Below are positions 18,773 through 29,195 of a stretch of 64,000 nt of DNA, piece by piece. The notes below the pieces were generated by a model. That model saw nothing but the letters and a program-made list of their open reading frames with translations. It ran no database searches and was not told the origin of the DNA. Numbering within the stretch: position 1 is the stretch's first letter; every line of letters begins with the position of its first letter. The translations under genes and the position numbers were made by a program. Source of the DNA: Bradyrhizobium sp. BR 10289 (lineage in GTDB: Bacteria > Pseudomonadota > Alphaproteobacteria > Rhizobiales > Xanthobacteraceae); contig NZ_JACOFR010000019.1 of NCBI RefSeq assembly GCF_019455385.1, forward strand, positions 88,335 through 152,334. Reading direction: 5' to 3'.

Positions 18773-20215
18773 CTAGAGAATCGCGCCCGGCGCGTAGCCG
18801 GCTGCCACAGGATTGGCCTTCGCCAGCGCATCGACCTGCTCGGCGAAATGATCGACTTGCGCGCCGGCATCGCCCGAATTGGCGCGGCCGTGATCGAGCA
18901 CGCGCTCAAGCTCGGCTTCGCTGAGGCCGAGACGCTTGTCGGCCGCGAGGCGCTGAAGCAAGTCGTTCTGCACGATCTTGCCGGTGCGGAGGTCGCGGAT
19001 GGCCGCGACCGCGTGCTCCTTGATCGCCTCGTGCGCGCCTTCGCGGCCAGCGCCCTTCTTCACCGCTTCCATCATCACCGTGGTGGTGAGCAGGAAGGGC
19101 AGATAGCGGTTGAGCTCGGTCGCGACGACGGCGTCGAAGATTTCCATCTGGTCGAGCACCGAGAGCAGGGTCTCGAGCAGGCCGTCCATGGCAAGGAACG
19201 CGTCGGGCAGCATGACGCGGCGGACCACGGAGCAGGAGACGTCGCCCTCATTCCACTGGTCGCCGGCGAGCCCGGCGGCCATCGCGAGATAGCCCTTCAG
19301 CACCACATGCAGGCCGTTGATGCGCTCGCAGGAGCGGCTGTTCATCTTGTGCGGCATCGCCGACGAGCCGACCTGGCCTTTGGCAAAGCCTTCGCTGGCA
19401 AGCTCGTGGCCCGCCATCAGCCGCAGCGTCTTGGCGAAGCTGCCGGGGCCGCTGGCGAGATCGACCAGCACGCTGACCGCGCGGAAGTCGAGGCTGCGCG
19501 GATAGACCTGGCCGACGGCATCGAAGCTCTTGGGCAGGCCGAGATGGACGAGGATGCGCTGCTCGAGCGCACGCGCCTTGCCGGCATCGCCATTGAACAG
19601 GGTGATCTGGTCGAGCCGCGTGCCGACCGCGCCCTTCAGCCCGCGCGCGGGGTAGGTGCCGAGCACGTTGACGAGGCTCTGATGCGCCAGCAGCAACTCC
19701 TCGCCGAACATGGCGATGCGCTTGCCGAGCGTCGTGACCTGCGCGGCCACGTTGTGCGTGCGCGCGGTGAACGGGATATCGCGCAGCTGTTTTGCATGCC
19801 TGGCAAAACGGATCAGCGCGGCGATGGTCTTGGTCTCGATCAGCTGCAGTCCGCGATAGACCTGGAGCTGCTCGACGTTCTCGGTGAGGTCGCGGCTGGT
19901 CATGCCCTTGTGCAGATGCTCGTGACCGGCGAGCTCGCAGAACTCCTCGATCCGCGCCTTGACGTCGTGGCGGGTGATGCGCTCGCGGCGCATGATGGAG
20001 GCAAGATCGACTTGGCCCTTGACCCGCTCGTAGGCCTCGATCACGCCATCTGGCACCGGGATACCGAGATCGCGCTGACCTTTCAGCACGGCGATCCAGT
20101 AGTCGCGTTCGAGACGAACCTTGCCTTCGCCGCTCCAGATGGCGCGCATGGCGGGCGAGGCATAGCGCTCGGCGAGGACGTTGGAGATGTGATCTTGCTG
20201 GGACATGCCGCCCAT
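18773..20215 (-). CDS. purB: Adenylosuccinate lyase
   Basis: A 480-residue fumarase-superfamily enzyme that splits SAICAR to AICAR and adenylosuccinate to AMP, each with release of fumarate. The signature loop appears as GSSAMPHKMN, the catalytic His region as TARTHNVAAQVTTLGKR and the second conserved region as KGMTSRDLTENVEQ. The C-terminal helices (SEAELERVLDHGRANSGDAG) match the purB subfamily. The alphaproteobacterial neighbours purC, purS, purQ and purL lie just upstream on the other strand, completing the late de novo purine steps. Translation may begin at 20215 or at the ATG 9 bases later. Confidence 0.93.
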   Translation of the reverse strand: MGGMSQQDHISNVLAERYASPAMRAIWSGEGKVRLERDYWIAVLKGQRDLGIPVPDGVIEAYERVKGQVDLASIMRRERITRHDVKARIEEFCELAGHEHLHKGMTSRDLTENVEQLQVYRGLQLIETKTIAALIRFARHAKQLRDIPFTARTHNVAAQVTTLGKRIAMFGEELLLAHQSLVNVLGTYPARGLKGAVGTRLDQITLFNGDAGKARALEQRILVHLGLPKSFDAVGQVYPRSLDFRAVSVLVDLASGPGSFAKTLRLMAGHELASEGFAKGQVGSSAMPHKMNSRSCERINGLHVVLKGYLAMAAGLAGDQWNEGDVSCSVVRRVMLPDAFLAMDGLLETLLSVLDQMEIFDAVVATELNRYLPFLLTTTVMMEAVKKGAGREGAHEAIKEHAVAAIRDLRTGKIVQNDLLQRLAADKRLGLSEAELERVLDHGRANSGDAGAQVDHFAEQVDALAKANPVAAGYAPGAIL

Positions 20216-20300
20216 TTGGCATTGCCCGGGTCCGGCTGCAAGGCCGTTATGGAGCGAGCGGCGAACGGGGTTACCTCGCCATTCGCCGCTCCGGGCCGGT

Positions 20301-20624
20301 CTATTTCCCGGCCTTCACTTCGGCGGCCGCGACCGCGAGCAGTTCGCTCATTTTCGCGCGAATCGCCTGCTCGGTAATCGCCACGTTCTTGGCGGCGAAA
20401 TCGCCCATGACCTTGCGCAGGACGTCGGCATCGCCGGCTTCCTCGAAATCGGCCGCGACGACCTCCTTGGCATAGGCGGTGGCGGCATCGCCGGTGATTC
20501 CGAGCTTTTCGGCGGCCCACAGGCCGAGCAGGCGGTTGCGCCGAGCCTCCGCCTTGAACTTCTGCTCCTCGTCGAGGGCGAACTTCTTCTCAAAGCCCTC
20601 CTCGCGCTTGTTGATTTCGCTCAT
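20301..20624 (-). CDS. F1F0-ATPase inhibitor, zeta-type (DUF1476)
   Basis: A 107-residue, highly charged helical protein matching DUF1476, the alphaproteobacterial zeta subunit described in Paracoccus denitrificans F1-ATPase. The conserved N-terminus (KREEGFEKKFALDEEQKFKAEARRNRLLGLWAAEKLG) is the inhibitory helix that enters the F1 catalytic interface and blocks ATP hydrolysis. In Bradyrhizobium relatives inhibition is weaker than in Paracoccus, so function is inferred. I chose ATG 20624, where the conserved family start MSEINKREEGF begins. It is on the minus strand, 85 bases upstream of purB, with which it might be transcribed. Confidence 0.9.
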   Translation of the reverse strand: MSEINKREEGFEKKFALDEEQKFKAEARRNRLLGLWAAEKLGITGDAATAYAKEVVAADFEEAGDADVLRKVMGDFAAKNVAITEQAIRAKMSELLAVAAAEVKAGK

Positions 20625-20943
20625 TCCTCTTCCAACTCCTGCCTGGCTGGACCTCAAGGCCCTCGTTGCGAGCGGCCCGGTGCATGCCTAGATAAGGGGC
20701 ACGAATCGGCAAAACAACGAGCCGTTAAGCCGCAGGCAAGGCGGTATAAGTCAGCACCGGATGGGCCGGATCGATTGTGCTGAGACAGCCAATCGGATAG
20801 GTTGCCTGAAGGCTTGGTTCCCGTTCTGTTTCCAAGGGTTAAGGATGGGTTCCGGGCCGTTCACGGCAGCTCCGCTGTGGGTCGTAACCTGGTAACCGGA
20901 GCACACCAAATACATGGATTTCAACAAAACACGGTACATCCCC
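20625..20943. other. Intergenic region upstream of purC
   Basis: About 320 bases separate the zeta-type inhibitor gene (leftward) from purC (rightward), so both promoters should be here. I see no further gene. A direct repeat GTAACC-TG-GTAACC occurs at about 20883-20897 just before purC. No PurR box or purine riboswitch was recognised. Confidence 0.4.
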
Positions 20944-21711
20944 ATGAGCCGTCGGCGTCGCATTTATGAAGGCAAGGCAAAGGTTCTGTATGAAGGTCCC
21001 GAGCCCGGTACTCTGATCCAGCACTTCAAGGACGACGCCACCGCGTTCAATGCCAAAAAGCATCAGGTGATCGAGGGCAAGGGTGTCCTCAACAACCGGA
21101 TCTCGGAGTACCTGTTTCAGCACCTCAACGACATCGGGGTGCCGACCCATTTCATCCGCCGTCTCAACATGCGCGAGCAGTTGATTCGCGAGGTCGAGAT
21201 CGTGCCGCTCGAGGTGGTGGTGCGGAACGTTGCCGCCGGCTCGCTGTCGCAGCGCCTCGGCATCGAGGAGGGCACGCAGCTGCCCCGCTCGATCATCGAG
21301 TTCTATTACAAGAACGACCAGCTCAACGACCCCATGGTGTCGGAAGAGCACATCACCGCGTTCGGCTGGGCGACCCCCCAGGAGATCGACGACATCATGG
21401 CGCTCGCCATCCGCGTCAACGACTTCCTGACCGGCCTCTTCCTCGGCATCGGCATCCGCCTCGTCGATTTCAAGATGGAGTGCGGCCGGCTGTTCGAAAA
21501 CGAGATGATGCGCATCATCGTCGCCGACGAGATCTCGCCGGACTCTTGCCGTCTGTGGGATATCAAGTCGAACGAGAAACTCGACAAGGACCGCTTCCGC
21601 CGCGACCTCGGTGGCCTGCTCGAGGCCTATACGGAAGTCGCCAAGCGTCTCGGCATCCTCATGGAGAACGAGCGTCCGCAGGGCACGGGTCCCGTGCTGG
21701 TGAAGAGCTGA
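20944..21711 (+). CDS. purC: Phosphoribosylaminoimidazole-succinocarboxamide synthase
   Basis: A 255-residue SAICAR synthetase, which ligates aspartate to CAIR with ATP in de novo purine synthesis. The N-terminus RRRRIYEGKAKVLYEG is the ATP-binding entry typical of alphaproteobacterial PurC. The substrate-binding segments are EIVPLEVVVRNVAAGSL and DFKMECGR, and IVADEISPDSCRLWD matches the second family signature. I prefer ATG 20944 because known relatives begin at MSRRRR; an upstream ATG at 20914 adds ten residues and cannot be excluded, since neither has a good Shine-Dalgarno. purS follows 13 bases later. Confidence 0.96.
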   Translation: MSRRRRIYEGKAKVLYEGPEPGTLIQHFKDDATAFNAKKHQVIEGKGVLNNRISEYLFQHLNDIGVPTHFIRRLNMREQLIREVEIVPLEVVVRNVAAGSLSQRLGIEEGTQLPRSIIEFYYKNDQLNDPMVSEEHITAFGWATPQEIDDIMALAIRVNDFLTGLFLGIGIRLVDFKMECGRLFENEMMRIIVADEISPDSCRLWDIKSNEKLDKDRFRRDLGGLLEAYTEVAKRLGILMENERPQGTGPVLVKS

Positions 21712-21724
21712 GAGGGATAGCGAC

Positions 21725-21967
21725 GTGAAGGCACGTGTGACGGTTACGTTGAAGAACGGCATCCTCGATCCGCAAGGCAAGGCCATTGAAGGCGCGCTGA
21801 AGTCGCTCGGCGTCGACGGCGTCGCCAGCGTCCGCCAAGGCAAGGTGTTTGACATCGAGCTCGCCGGCGCGGACAAGGCCAAGGCGGAGGCGGTGTTGAA
21901 GGACGCCGCCGACAAGCTGCTGGCCAATACCGTGATCGAGAACTACGCGATCGAGATGAAAGCATAG
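21725..21967 (+). CDS. purS: Phosphoribosylformylglycinamidine synthase subunit PurS
   Basis: An 80-residue protein that bridges PurQ and PurL in the three-part FGAM synthase and channels ammonia between them. The fold is recognisable from KARVTVTLKNGILDPQGKAI and the conserved VRQGKVFDIEL. It starts at GTG 21725. The small-subunit arrangement (separate PurS, PurQ, short PurL) is complete in this window. It is followed after 11 bases by an unrelated small coiled-coil gene before purQ. Confidence 0.95.
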   Translation: MKARVTVTLKNGILDPQGKAIEGALKSLGVDGVASVRQGKVFDIELAGADKAKAEAVLKDAADKLLANTVIENYAIEMKA

Positions 21968-21978
21968 GAGTTGGCGTT

Positions 21979-22233
21979 ATGGCCGACGTCACTGCGGAAT
22001 TGATGTTCGAAGTGATGAAGTCCATTCAAGCCCGGCTTGCGCAGGTCGATGGAAAGATCGACGAGCTCAAGCAGGAAATGCAGGCGATGCGAACGTCCCA
22101 AACAGGCATTCGTCACGAAATCACCAGCGTTTTCCAGGAGATTTCCAGCATTCACGCCACGCTGGTCCGGCACGAAGGTCGCTTGGATCGTATTGAAAAC
22201 CGCCTCGAACTGAGCGACGCACCCGCACCATGA
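21979..22233 (+). CDS. Small coiled-coil protein between purS and purQ
   Basis: An 84-residue protein that I cannot assign to a named family. Heptad-like spacing of hydrophobic residues runs through most of it (MFEVMKSIQARLAQVDGKIDELKQ, then ISSIHATLVRHEGRLDRIENRLEL), predicting one long coiled coil, probably oligomeric, with no signal peptide or membrane segment. It begins 11 bases after purS with GGAG ahead of the ATG, and its stop overlaps the purQ start codon by 4 bases, so it is translationally coupled to purQ. Proteins of this look occur widely in Bradyrhizobium without known role; a scaffolding role for FGAM synthase would be speculation. Confidence 0.75.
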   Translation: MADVTAELMFEVMKSIQARLAQVDGKIDELKQEMQAMRTSQTGIRHEITSVFQEISSIHATLVRHEGRLDRIENRLELSDAPAP

Positions 22234-22931
22234 AAGCCGCAATCCTCGTCTTCCCCGGAATCAACCGCGAGCGCGACATGGCTCGTGCTCTAAGACTTAT
22301 CTCGGGCCACGAGCCCTCGATGGTCTGGCACGCCGAGACGTCTTTGCCTGCGGGCACCGACCTCGTCGTCGTGCCGGGCGGTTTCTCCTATGGCGATTAC
22401 CTGCGCTGTGGTGCAATCGCGGCGCGGTCGCCGGTAATGGATGCGGTGCGCGACTATGCGGGCAAGGGCGGTCTCGTGCTCGGCGTCTGCAACGGTTTCC
22501 AGATCCTCTGCGAGTCCGGCCTGTTGCCGGGCGTGCTGATGCGCAATGCGCGGCTGAAATTCATCTGCAAGGACGTGCATCTGCGGGTCGAGCGCTCCGA
22601 CACCCCGTTCACCCGCGGCTACAATGCCGGCCAGGTGATCCGTGTGCCGGTCGCACATGGCGAAGGCAATTACGAGGCGGATGAAGAAACCATCAAGCGC
22701 ATCGAAGGCGAGGGGCGGGTGCTCTATCGCTACTGCTCGGCCGACGGCGTGGTCGACGAGAGCCACAACATCAACGGCGCGGCGCATTCCATCGCCGGCC
22801 TGGTCAACGACAGGGGCAACGTGCTCGGCATGATGCCGCATCCGGAAAATCACGTCGAAGACATCATGGGCTGCACCGACGGCCGCGGCCTGTTCGCTGG
22901 TCTCACTGCGCATCTGGAAAAGGCCGCGTGA
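22230..22931 (+). CDS. purQ: Phosphoribosylformylglycinamidine synthase subunit PurQ (glutaminase)
   Basis: A 233-residue class I glutamine amidotransferase supplying ammonia to PurL. The nucleophile lies in GVCNGFQILCESGLLPG, the His-Glu pair near the C-terminus in GMMPHPENHVED, and the N-terminal KAAILVFPGINRERD matches PurQ. All catalytic residues are present and the length is standard. Its start overlaps the preceding coiled-coil gene by 4 bases and its own stop overlaps the following Bug-type binding-protein gene by 4 bases, so three genes appear coupled. Confidence 0.96.
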   Translation: MKAAILVFPGINRERDMARALRLISGHEPSMVWHAETSLPAGTDLVVVPGGFSYGDYLRCGAIAARSPVMDAVRDYAGKGGLVLGVCNGFQILCESGLLPGVLMRNARLKFICKDVHLRVERSDTPFTRGYNAGQVIRVPVAHGEGNYEADEETIKRIEGEGRVLYRYCSADGVVDESHNINGAAHSIAGLVNDRGNVLGMMPHPENHVEDIMGCTDGRGLFAGLTAHLEKAA

Positions 22932-23902
22932 TCTCGTTCGTGTTGAAGCGGCTGTCGGTCGCCATCGCTGCGCTGGCGTTTGCGGGTGCAGCGTTCGCCC
23001 AGGATTTTCCCAAGCGTCCGATCACGATGATCGTGCCGTTCGCGGCCGGCGGCACCTCGGACGTGATCGCGCGCACCGTTGCCGAGCAGATGGGGATCGC
23101 CCTCGGCCAGACCATCGTGATCGAGAACGTTGCGGGTGCCGGTGGCTCGACCGCGCTGGCCCGCGCCTCGCGCGCCGAGCCTGACGGCTACACGATCGCG
23201 ATCGGCAATGCCGGCACCAATGCCGCGACCTATACGATCTATCCAAAGCTGCCGTTCACGCCCGACTCCTTCGTGCCGATCGCGATGGTGGCGAAGACGT
23301 TCGGCATCGTCGCGGTCCGCAAGGATTTTCCGGCGAAGGACCTGAAAGAGTTCATCGCCTATGCCAAGGCCAATCCCGGCAAGATCAATCTCGGCCATGC
23401 CGGCGTCGGCTCGTCGAACTATCTGATCTGCAAGAGCTTCGTCACAGCGGCCGGGATCGATGCGACGCTGGTCGGTTATCGCGGCGCCGCGCCCGCGCTG
23501 ACCGACGCGATCGGCGGCCAGATCGACGGCGTCTGCGACGCGGCGGCCTCGGTGTCGCAGTCGATCAACGAGAAGCTGGTGCGGGGCCTCGTGGTCGGCT
23601 CGACTGTACGGCTCGCAACGGTGCCTGAACTGCCGACGTCGGCAGAGGCAGGCCTGCCAGAGTTCGAGGCGCAGGGCTGGAACGGCCTGTTCGCGCCGAA
23701 GGGTACGCCACAGGCCGTCATCGCCAAGCTGAATGCCGCGGCGCGGACCGCGGTCGAGACCGATGCGGTGAAGAAGCGTTTTGCCGAGCTGTCGACCGTT
23801 GCGCCCGACGACAACGAGCATGCGCCGGAATTGCTTCAGCAACTGGTGACGCGCGACGTCGAGAAGTACCGGAAGATGCTGGCGGACGACGCCAACAAGT
23901 AG
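22928..23902 (+). CDS. Bug/TctC-type tripartite tricarboxylate transporter binding protein
   Basis: A 324-residue periplasmic binding protein of the Bug family. A signal peptide is clear (residues 1-22, ending GAAFA-QD). The mature protein has the family hallmarks FPKRPITMIVPFAAGGTSDVIAR, GAGGSTALARASRAEPDGYT and a C-terminal GTPQAVIAKLNAAARTAV. These proteins bind carboxylates and usually feed a TctAB permease, but no tctA or tctB gene lies nearby, as is usual for orphan Bug proteins. It begins with GTG overlapping the purQ stop by 4 bases, an odd place for a transport gene. Confidence 0.92.
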   Translation: MISFVLKRLSVAIAALAFAGAAFAQDFPKRPITMIVPFAAGGTSDVIARTVAEQMGIALGQTIVIENVAGAGGSTALARASRAEPDGYTIAIGNAGTNAATYTIYPKLPFTPDSFVPIAMVAKTFGIVAVRKDFPAKDLKEFIAYAKANPGKINLGHAGVGSSNYLICKSFVTAAGIDATLVGYRGAAPALTDAIGGQIDGVCDAAASVSQSINEKLVRGLVVGSTVRLATVPELPTSAEAGLPEFEAQGWNGLFAPKGTPQAVIAKLNAAARTAVETDAVKKRFAELSTVAPDDNEHAPELLQQLVTRDVEKYRKMLADDANK

Positions 23903-23930
23903 CGTCCGCAGTCCCGCAGATCGCGACGAG

Positions 23931-24410
23931 CTATGCGTTTGGCTGAGGTGGCGACTTCCACTTCGCCCGCTTGATCGTCCCGGAGAAGGTGAACAGCAGG
24001 CGCTCGGCTGCCATCATCTGCCCGCGCAGGAAGATCAGCGAGCCGCCCGCGCGGGTGACCTCGCCGGTGCACTCGATCAGCTCGCCCTCATGGCCGGCAT
24101 CCAGGAACTCGCAGCCGAAATTGACCGTCACGCCGCGCCCCTGCAGCGCATTGCGGCCGATCGCGAACAGGCAATAATCGGCGAAGGCCATGAAGCAGCC
24201 GCCATGGACGTTGCCGGAGCCGTTCAGATGCTTCTTTTCGACCCGGAAGGCGCAGCGGACGGCGCCATCGGCCTCCAAGCGGTGCCAGAAGGGGCCGATA
24301 TGGTTCTCAAAACTATCGCGGATCCAGGTCTGCCATCCCATAAACTCGCCCTCAGTGGCGACATACAGCTCGGGGCGGGGGGACGGGGCCGTTTTGGTCA
24401 ATTCGTGCAA
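23931..24410 (-). CDS. PaaI-family hotdog thioesterase
   Basis: A 159-residue hotdog-fold protein. The central helix and strand motif GSGNVHGGCFMAFADYCLFAIGRNAL is typical of the PaaI/YdiI-type acyl-CoA thioesterases, with VNFGCEFLDAG as the second strand. The HGG motif is present but the catalytic acidic residue in the helix is a Asp (FADYCL), as in several active members. Substrate unknown. It lies on the opposite strand between the Bug gene and purL, which interrupts the purine cluster. Confidence 0.85.
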   Translation of the reverse strand: MHELTKTAPSPRPELYVATEGEFMGWQTWIRDSFENHIGPFWHRLEADGAVRCAFRVEKKHLNGSGNVHGGCFMAFADYCLFAIGRNALQGRGVTVNFGCEFLDAGHEGELIECTGEVTRAGGSLIFLRGQMMAAERLLFTFSGTIKRAKWKSPPQPNA

Positions 24411-24594
24411 GGAAATGGGCCTTCAATTACGGGTGTTTTGCCCTTAAATCCGATCCATCCGCGCCGTGCAATTCCCGTTCCCGCAAGGGCCGGCCGCAAA
24501 ACGTGGGACAGCGGGAAAATGCGCCATAAAGGGCTTTCAACGGCCCCCCGATGTTCCTAAGAACGGCCAAAGCCCGCCGAAAGCCCCTGAAGCC

Positions 24595-26805
<2,211 letters not shown>

Positions 26806-26827
26806 GGCGCCGCAACACTCTCAATCC

Positions 26828-26915
26828 CGTAGCCCGGATGGAGTGCAGCGTAATCCGGGACCGCTGGTCACTTGCGGCAACGCCCCGGATTGCGCTGCGC
26901 TCCATCCGGGCTACG
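26828..26915. repeat. Bradyrhizobium-type palindromic repeat, second copy
   Basis: CGTAGCCCGGATGGAGTG at the left and CTCCATCCGGGCTACG at the right are inverted copies, and an inner pair (GTAATCCGGG and CCCCGGATTGCG) nests within. It is the same family as 8954-9025, with a different loop. It lies between the convergent purL and acyltransferase genes. Confidence 0.85.
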
Positions 26916-26942
26916 GATCTCGTCGTGACGAGAGTCCGTGCC

Positions 26943-28130
26943 TCACAGCACGTGCGAGGCGCCCGGGATCTTCCGTAACGCCGCCGTCAGTCCCCAACTC
27001 AGGATCACCGTGAGCACGAAGCCGATCGCCGCTTTCACAATTGCGGGCCATCCGTAGTCGTACAGCGCGTACTGGATCCACAGGGCGATCGGGTAATGCA
27101 CCAGGAACATGCCGTAGGCATCGGCCTGCATGCGGTCGAGCAGGGTCGGGCCCGGCGTCTTCGAATGCAGGAAGAAGGCGAGGATTGCGAGCAGGATCGA
27201 CGCCGAGAACAGCACGAAGAACGTGCCGTAGATCGCCTGGTACCAGTGCGGCTGCGGATCGGGATTGCCCAAAATCTCGCGCTTGACGTAGATCATCACC
27301 CACATCAGGCAATAGGGGATCAATGTCACGCTGACCCACCGCCAGCGGTTCTTCGGCAACTGGCCCTCGGCGCTGAGAATGCCATGATCGAAGTTCGCGG
27401 CGCCCACGCTGGCGCCGATGAAGAAATAGCCGAAATAGAGCAGGATGCGGCTCGCCTGCACCGAAAACGGCCCGAACTCGAACCATCTGCTGCCGCCGAA
27501 ATAGACCAGCGCGGGCACGTAGGCGATGATCGAGATGACAGCGAGCATCAGCCAGAACACGAACGGCTGTTCAAAGCCGCGAAGCGAGATGCGGTTGCCG
27601 GGATCGACGAGGTGCGCCGAGACCCGGTAGAGCAGGCTGGCGGTGAGGTCGAAGGCCAGCAGCACCCATACGAACCAGATCGGGCCGCTCGGCCATGGTC
27701 CAACGGTGATCGTCTTCCACCAGAACGCGGCGAAGGTCAGCGCGGGATCGGCGCGCAGCGCGATCGCGTAATAAGCGAGTGGAATCACGGTGAAGGCCGC
27801 GATCGCGAACGGCAGCCCGAGCCGCAACAGCCGGTCGCGCAGGAACACCGATGGCGCCTTGCGCGCGATGCCGGGCCAGGTGAAGAGGCCCGACAGGAAG
27901 AAGAACATCGCCATGAAGAAACTGTCGGTGGCGAGCACGACCATGTCGAAGCCGATCCAGGAGGCCGGATCGGTGTGGCCGAAATGAGTATAGGGGATGA
28001 CGGCGTGATGCAGCAGCACCACCAGCGTCAGGAAGGTGCGGGCGCGGTCGAGCGACAGATTGCGCGCCTTGGCCTTGGGTGCGGCGTGCGCTTCTGCGCC
28101 GATCGCCGCGGAATGTGACATCGTGATCAT
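26943..28130 (-). CDS. Acyltransferase 3 family membrane protein
   Basis: A 395-residue integral membrane protein with about ten hydrophobic helices. It begins with the family's signature RNLSLDRARTFLTLVVLLHHAVIPY, in which the HH pair replaces the usual catalytic His-Asp region, and continues with FFFLSGLFTWPG and FLRDRLLRLGLPF, all typical of Acyl_transf_3 (OafA/OpgC/YeiB-like). Such proteins acylate exported carbohydrates from acyl-CoA. The gene stands alone between purL and a stress-type gene, with no glycan-synthesis neighbours, so the acceptor is unknown. Confidence 0.9.
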   Translation of the reverse strand: MITMSHSAAIGAEAHAAPKAKARNLSLDRARTFLTLVVLLHHAVIPYTHFGHTDPASWIGFDMVVLATDSFFMAMFFFLSGLFTWPGIARKAPSVFLRDRLLRLGLPFAIAAFTVIPLAYYAIALRADPALTFAAFWWKTITVGPWPSGPIWFVWVLLAFDLTASLLYRVSAHLVDPGNRISLRGFEQPFVFWLMLAVISIIAYVPALVYFGGSRWFEFGPFSVQASRILLYFGYFFIGASVGAANFDHGILSAEGQLPKNRWRWVSVTLIPYCLMWVMIYVKREILGNPDPQPHWYQAIYGTFFVLFSASILLAILAFFLHSKTPGPTLLDRMQADAYGMFLVHYPIALWIQYALYDYGWPAIVKAAIGFVLTVILSWGLTAALRKIPGASHVL

Positions 28131-28174
28131 GGCCGCCCCGGTTGCGCTCCTGTCTCGGCCGGACTGTGCCGCCG

Positions 28175-28199
28175 GGAACCGGATTCAGCAAGCGCCGTT
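28175..28199 (+). promoter_or_regulatory. EcfG-type promoter, distal (general stress response)
   Basis: GGAAC-N16-CGTT, exactly the consensus of the alphaproteobacterial general-stress sigma factor EcfG (GGAAC-N16/17-CGTT). It points toward the DUF1328 gene, whose ATG is 113 bases downstream of the -10 element. Confidence 0.7.
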
Positions 28200-28230
28200 T
28201 GCGCCGCAAAAGCCTCCAGTCGTGCGCTCA

Positions 28231-28255
28231 GGAACCAGCTCCGCGCAGCGAAGTT
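28231..28255 (+). promoter_or_regulatory. EcfG-type promoter, proximal
   Basis: GGAAC-N16-AGTT differs from the EcfG consensus only at the first, less conserved base of the -10 element. It ends 57 bases before the DUF1328 start codon. Two such motifs in 80 bases in front of a stress-type gene are unlikely by chance. Confidence 0.6.
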
Positions 28256-28311
28256 AGCGTCCACGTAGAGGTTGAGGGCCGTGGAGTCGGGGCCTGAAGT
28301 CGGAGTTGGCG

Positions 28312-28485
28312 ATGACGATCCTGAAATGGGCGCTGATTTTCTTACTGATCTCGATCGTGGCCGGCGTGCTCGGCTTCACCGGCATCTCGGCCGCCTCCGC
28401 CGACATCGCCCGCTTCCTGTTCTACGTCTTCGTCGTGATCTTCCTGGTGCTGCTGATTCTCGGGCTGACGATATTCAGGGCGTAG
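28312..28485 (+). CDS. DUF1328 small membrane protein
   Basis: A 57-residue protein made of two membrane helices (residues about 4-21 and 33-55) separated by GFTGISAASADIARF, the diagnostic DUF1328 (YtjA-like) pattern, and starting MTILKWALIF. GGAG stands 7 bases before the ATG. Members are tiny inner-membrane proteins commonly induced by general stress; biochemical role unknown. The two EcfG-like promoters just upstream agree with that. The gene is short enough to be missed by common length cut-offs. Confidence 0.93.
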   Translation: MTILKWALIFLLISIVAGVLGFTGISAASADIARFLFYVFVVIFLVLLILGLTIFRA

Positions 28486-28510
28486 CCGGGACCGCGTCAG
28501 CTATCGCTGC

Positions 28511-28633
28511 CGTCATGGCCGGGCATAGCCGTCCAAAGGACGGCGTCGCTTACGCTCGCCTATGTCCCGGCCATCCATGCTCCTCCGCGTACGACAAAGA
28601 ACGTGGATGCCCGGGACAAGCCCGGGCATGACG
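28511..28633. repeat. Dispersed palindromic repeat (CGTCATGGCCGGGCAT family)
   Basis: The left end CGTCATGGCCGGGCATAGCC is matched by GCCCGGGCATGACG at the right, with inner pairs GTCC...GGAC and TGTCCCGGCCATCC...GGATGCCCGGGACA. It is a typical Bradyrhizobium intergenic element, placed between the DUF1328 gene and the convergent DUF427 gene. Confidence 0.8.
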
Positions 28634-28645
28634 AAGTCCCAGCAA

Positions 28646-29005
28646 CTACCCCACTTCCTCGATCTTCACCTTGTCCGGATAAAAGGCGAGATGGCCTGAT
28701 ATCTCCGCCATCGCCGGGAAGGGCGTCTCGTATGTCCAGATCGCGTTGTCGAGTGTCTTGTCGCCGGCCTTGATGCTGTAGTAGTTGGCGTCGCCCTTGT
28801 AGGGGCAATGGGTGGTGCGTTCGGTGCGCTCCAGCAGCGCCATATTGGCATCCTGCCGCGGCAGATATTGCACCGCCGGATATTTGGCCTCTTTCAGGGT
28901 CAGCGCCTTGGTGCTTTCGGCAATCACGATGTCGCCTGCCGTGACGCGGACCCGGCGGGGGTTCTGGGTGATGGTGATGGGGTGGTCGGGGCCTGGAAGC
29001 TTCAT
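28646..29005 (-). CDS. DUF427 domain-containing protein
   Basis: A 119-residue protein that matches DUF427 end to end: VRVTAGDIVIAES near the start, then the core THCPYKGDANYYSI with the conserved Cys-Pro-x-Lys-Gly, and WTYETPFPAMAEISGHLAFYPDKV at the end. The fold is a small beta barrel; no enzymatic activity is established. It has no signal peptide. It stands alone, convergent with DUF1328 across a palindromic repeat. Confidence 0.92.
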   Translation of the reverse strand: MKLPGPDHPITITQNPRRVRVTAGDIVIAESTKALTLKEAKYPAVQYLPRQDANMALLERTERTTHCPYKGDANYYSIKAGDKTLDNAIWTYETPFPAMAEISGHLAFYPDKVKIEEVG

Positions 29006-29195
29006 GATTTCACGCCTTTTCGATCAATCTGCCGCGCGCGGCACTTTGTCGTGCCTTTATCCTGATGGGATCAGGGATATAGTGCCTGGAAGCGTGACGT
29101 AGAAGGCCGTTCACGCTAAGTTTGGCCCTGCCGGCCAGTTCAGCTTTGCAGATCCGGACCCCGGCGCGATTCGACGAGACAGGAGCAAGACCCGA

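Noticed and set aside
20883..20943. A purine riboswitch upstream of purC
   Set aside because: Only a short direct repeat GTAACC is visible; there is no conserved purine-aptamer core.
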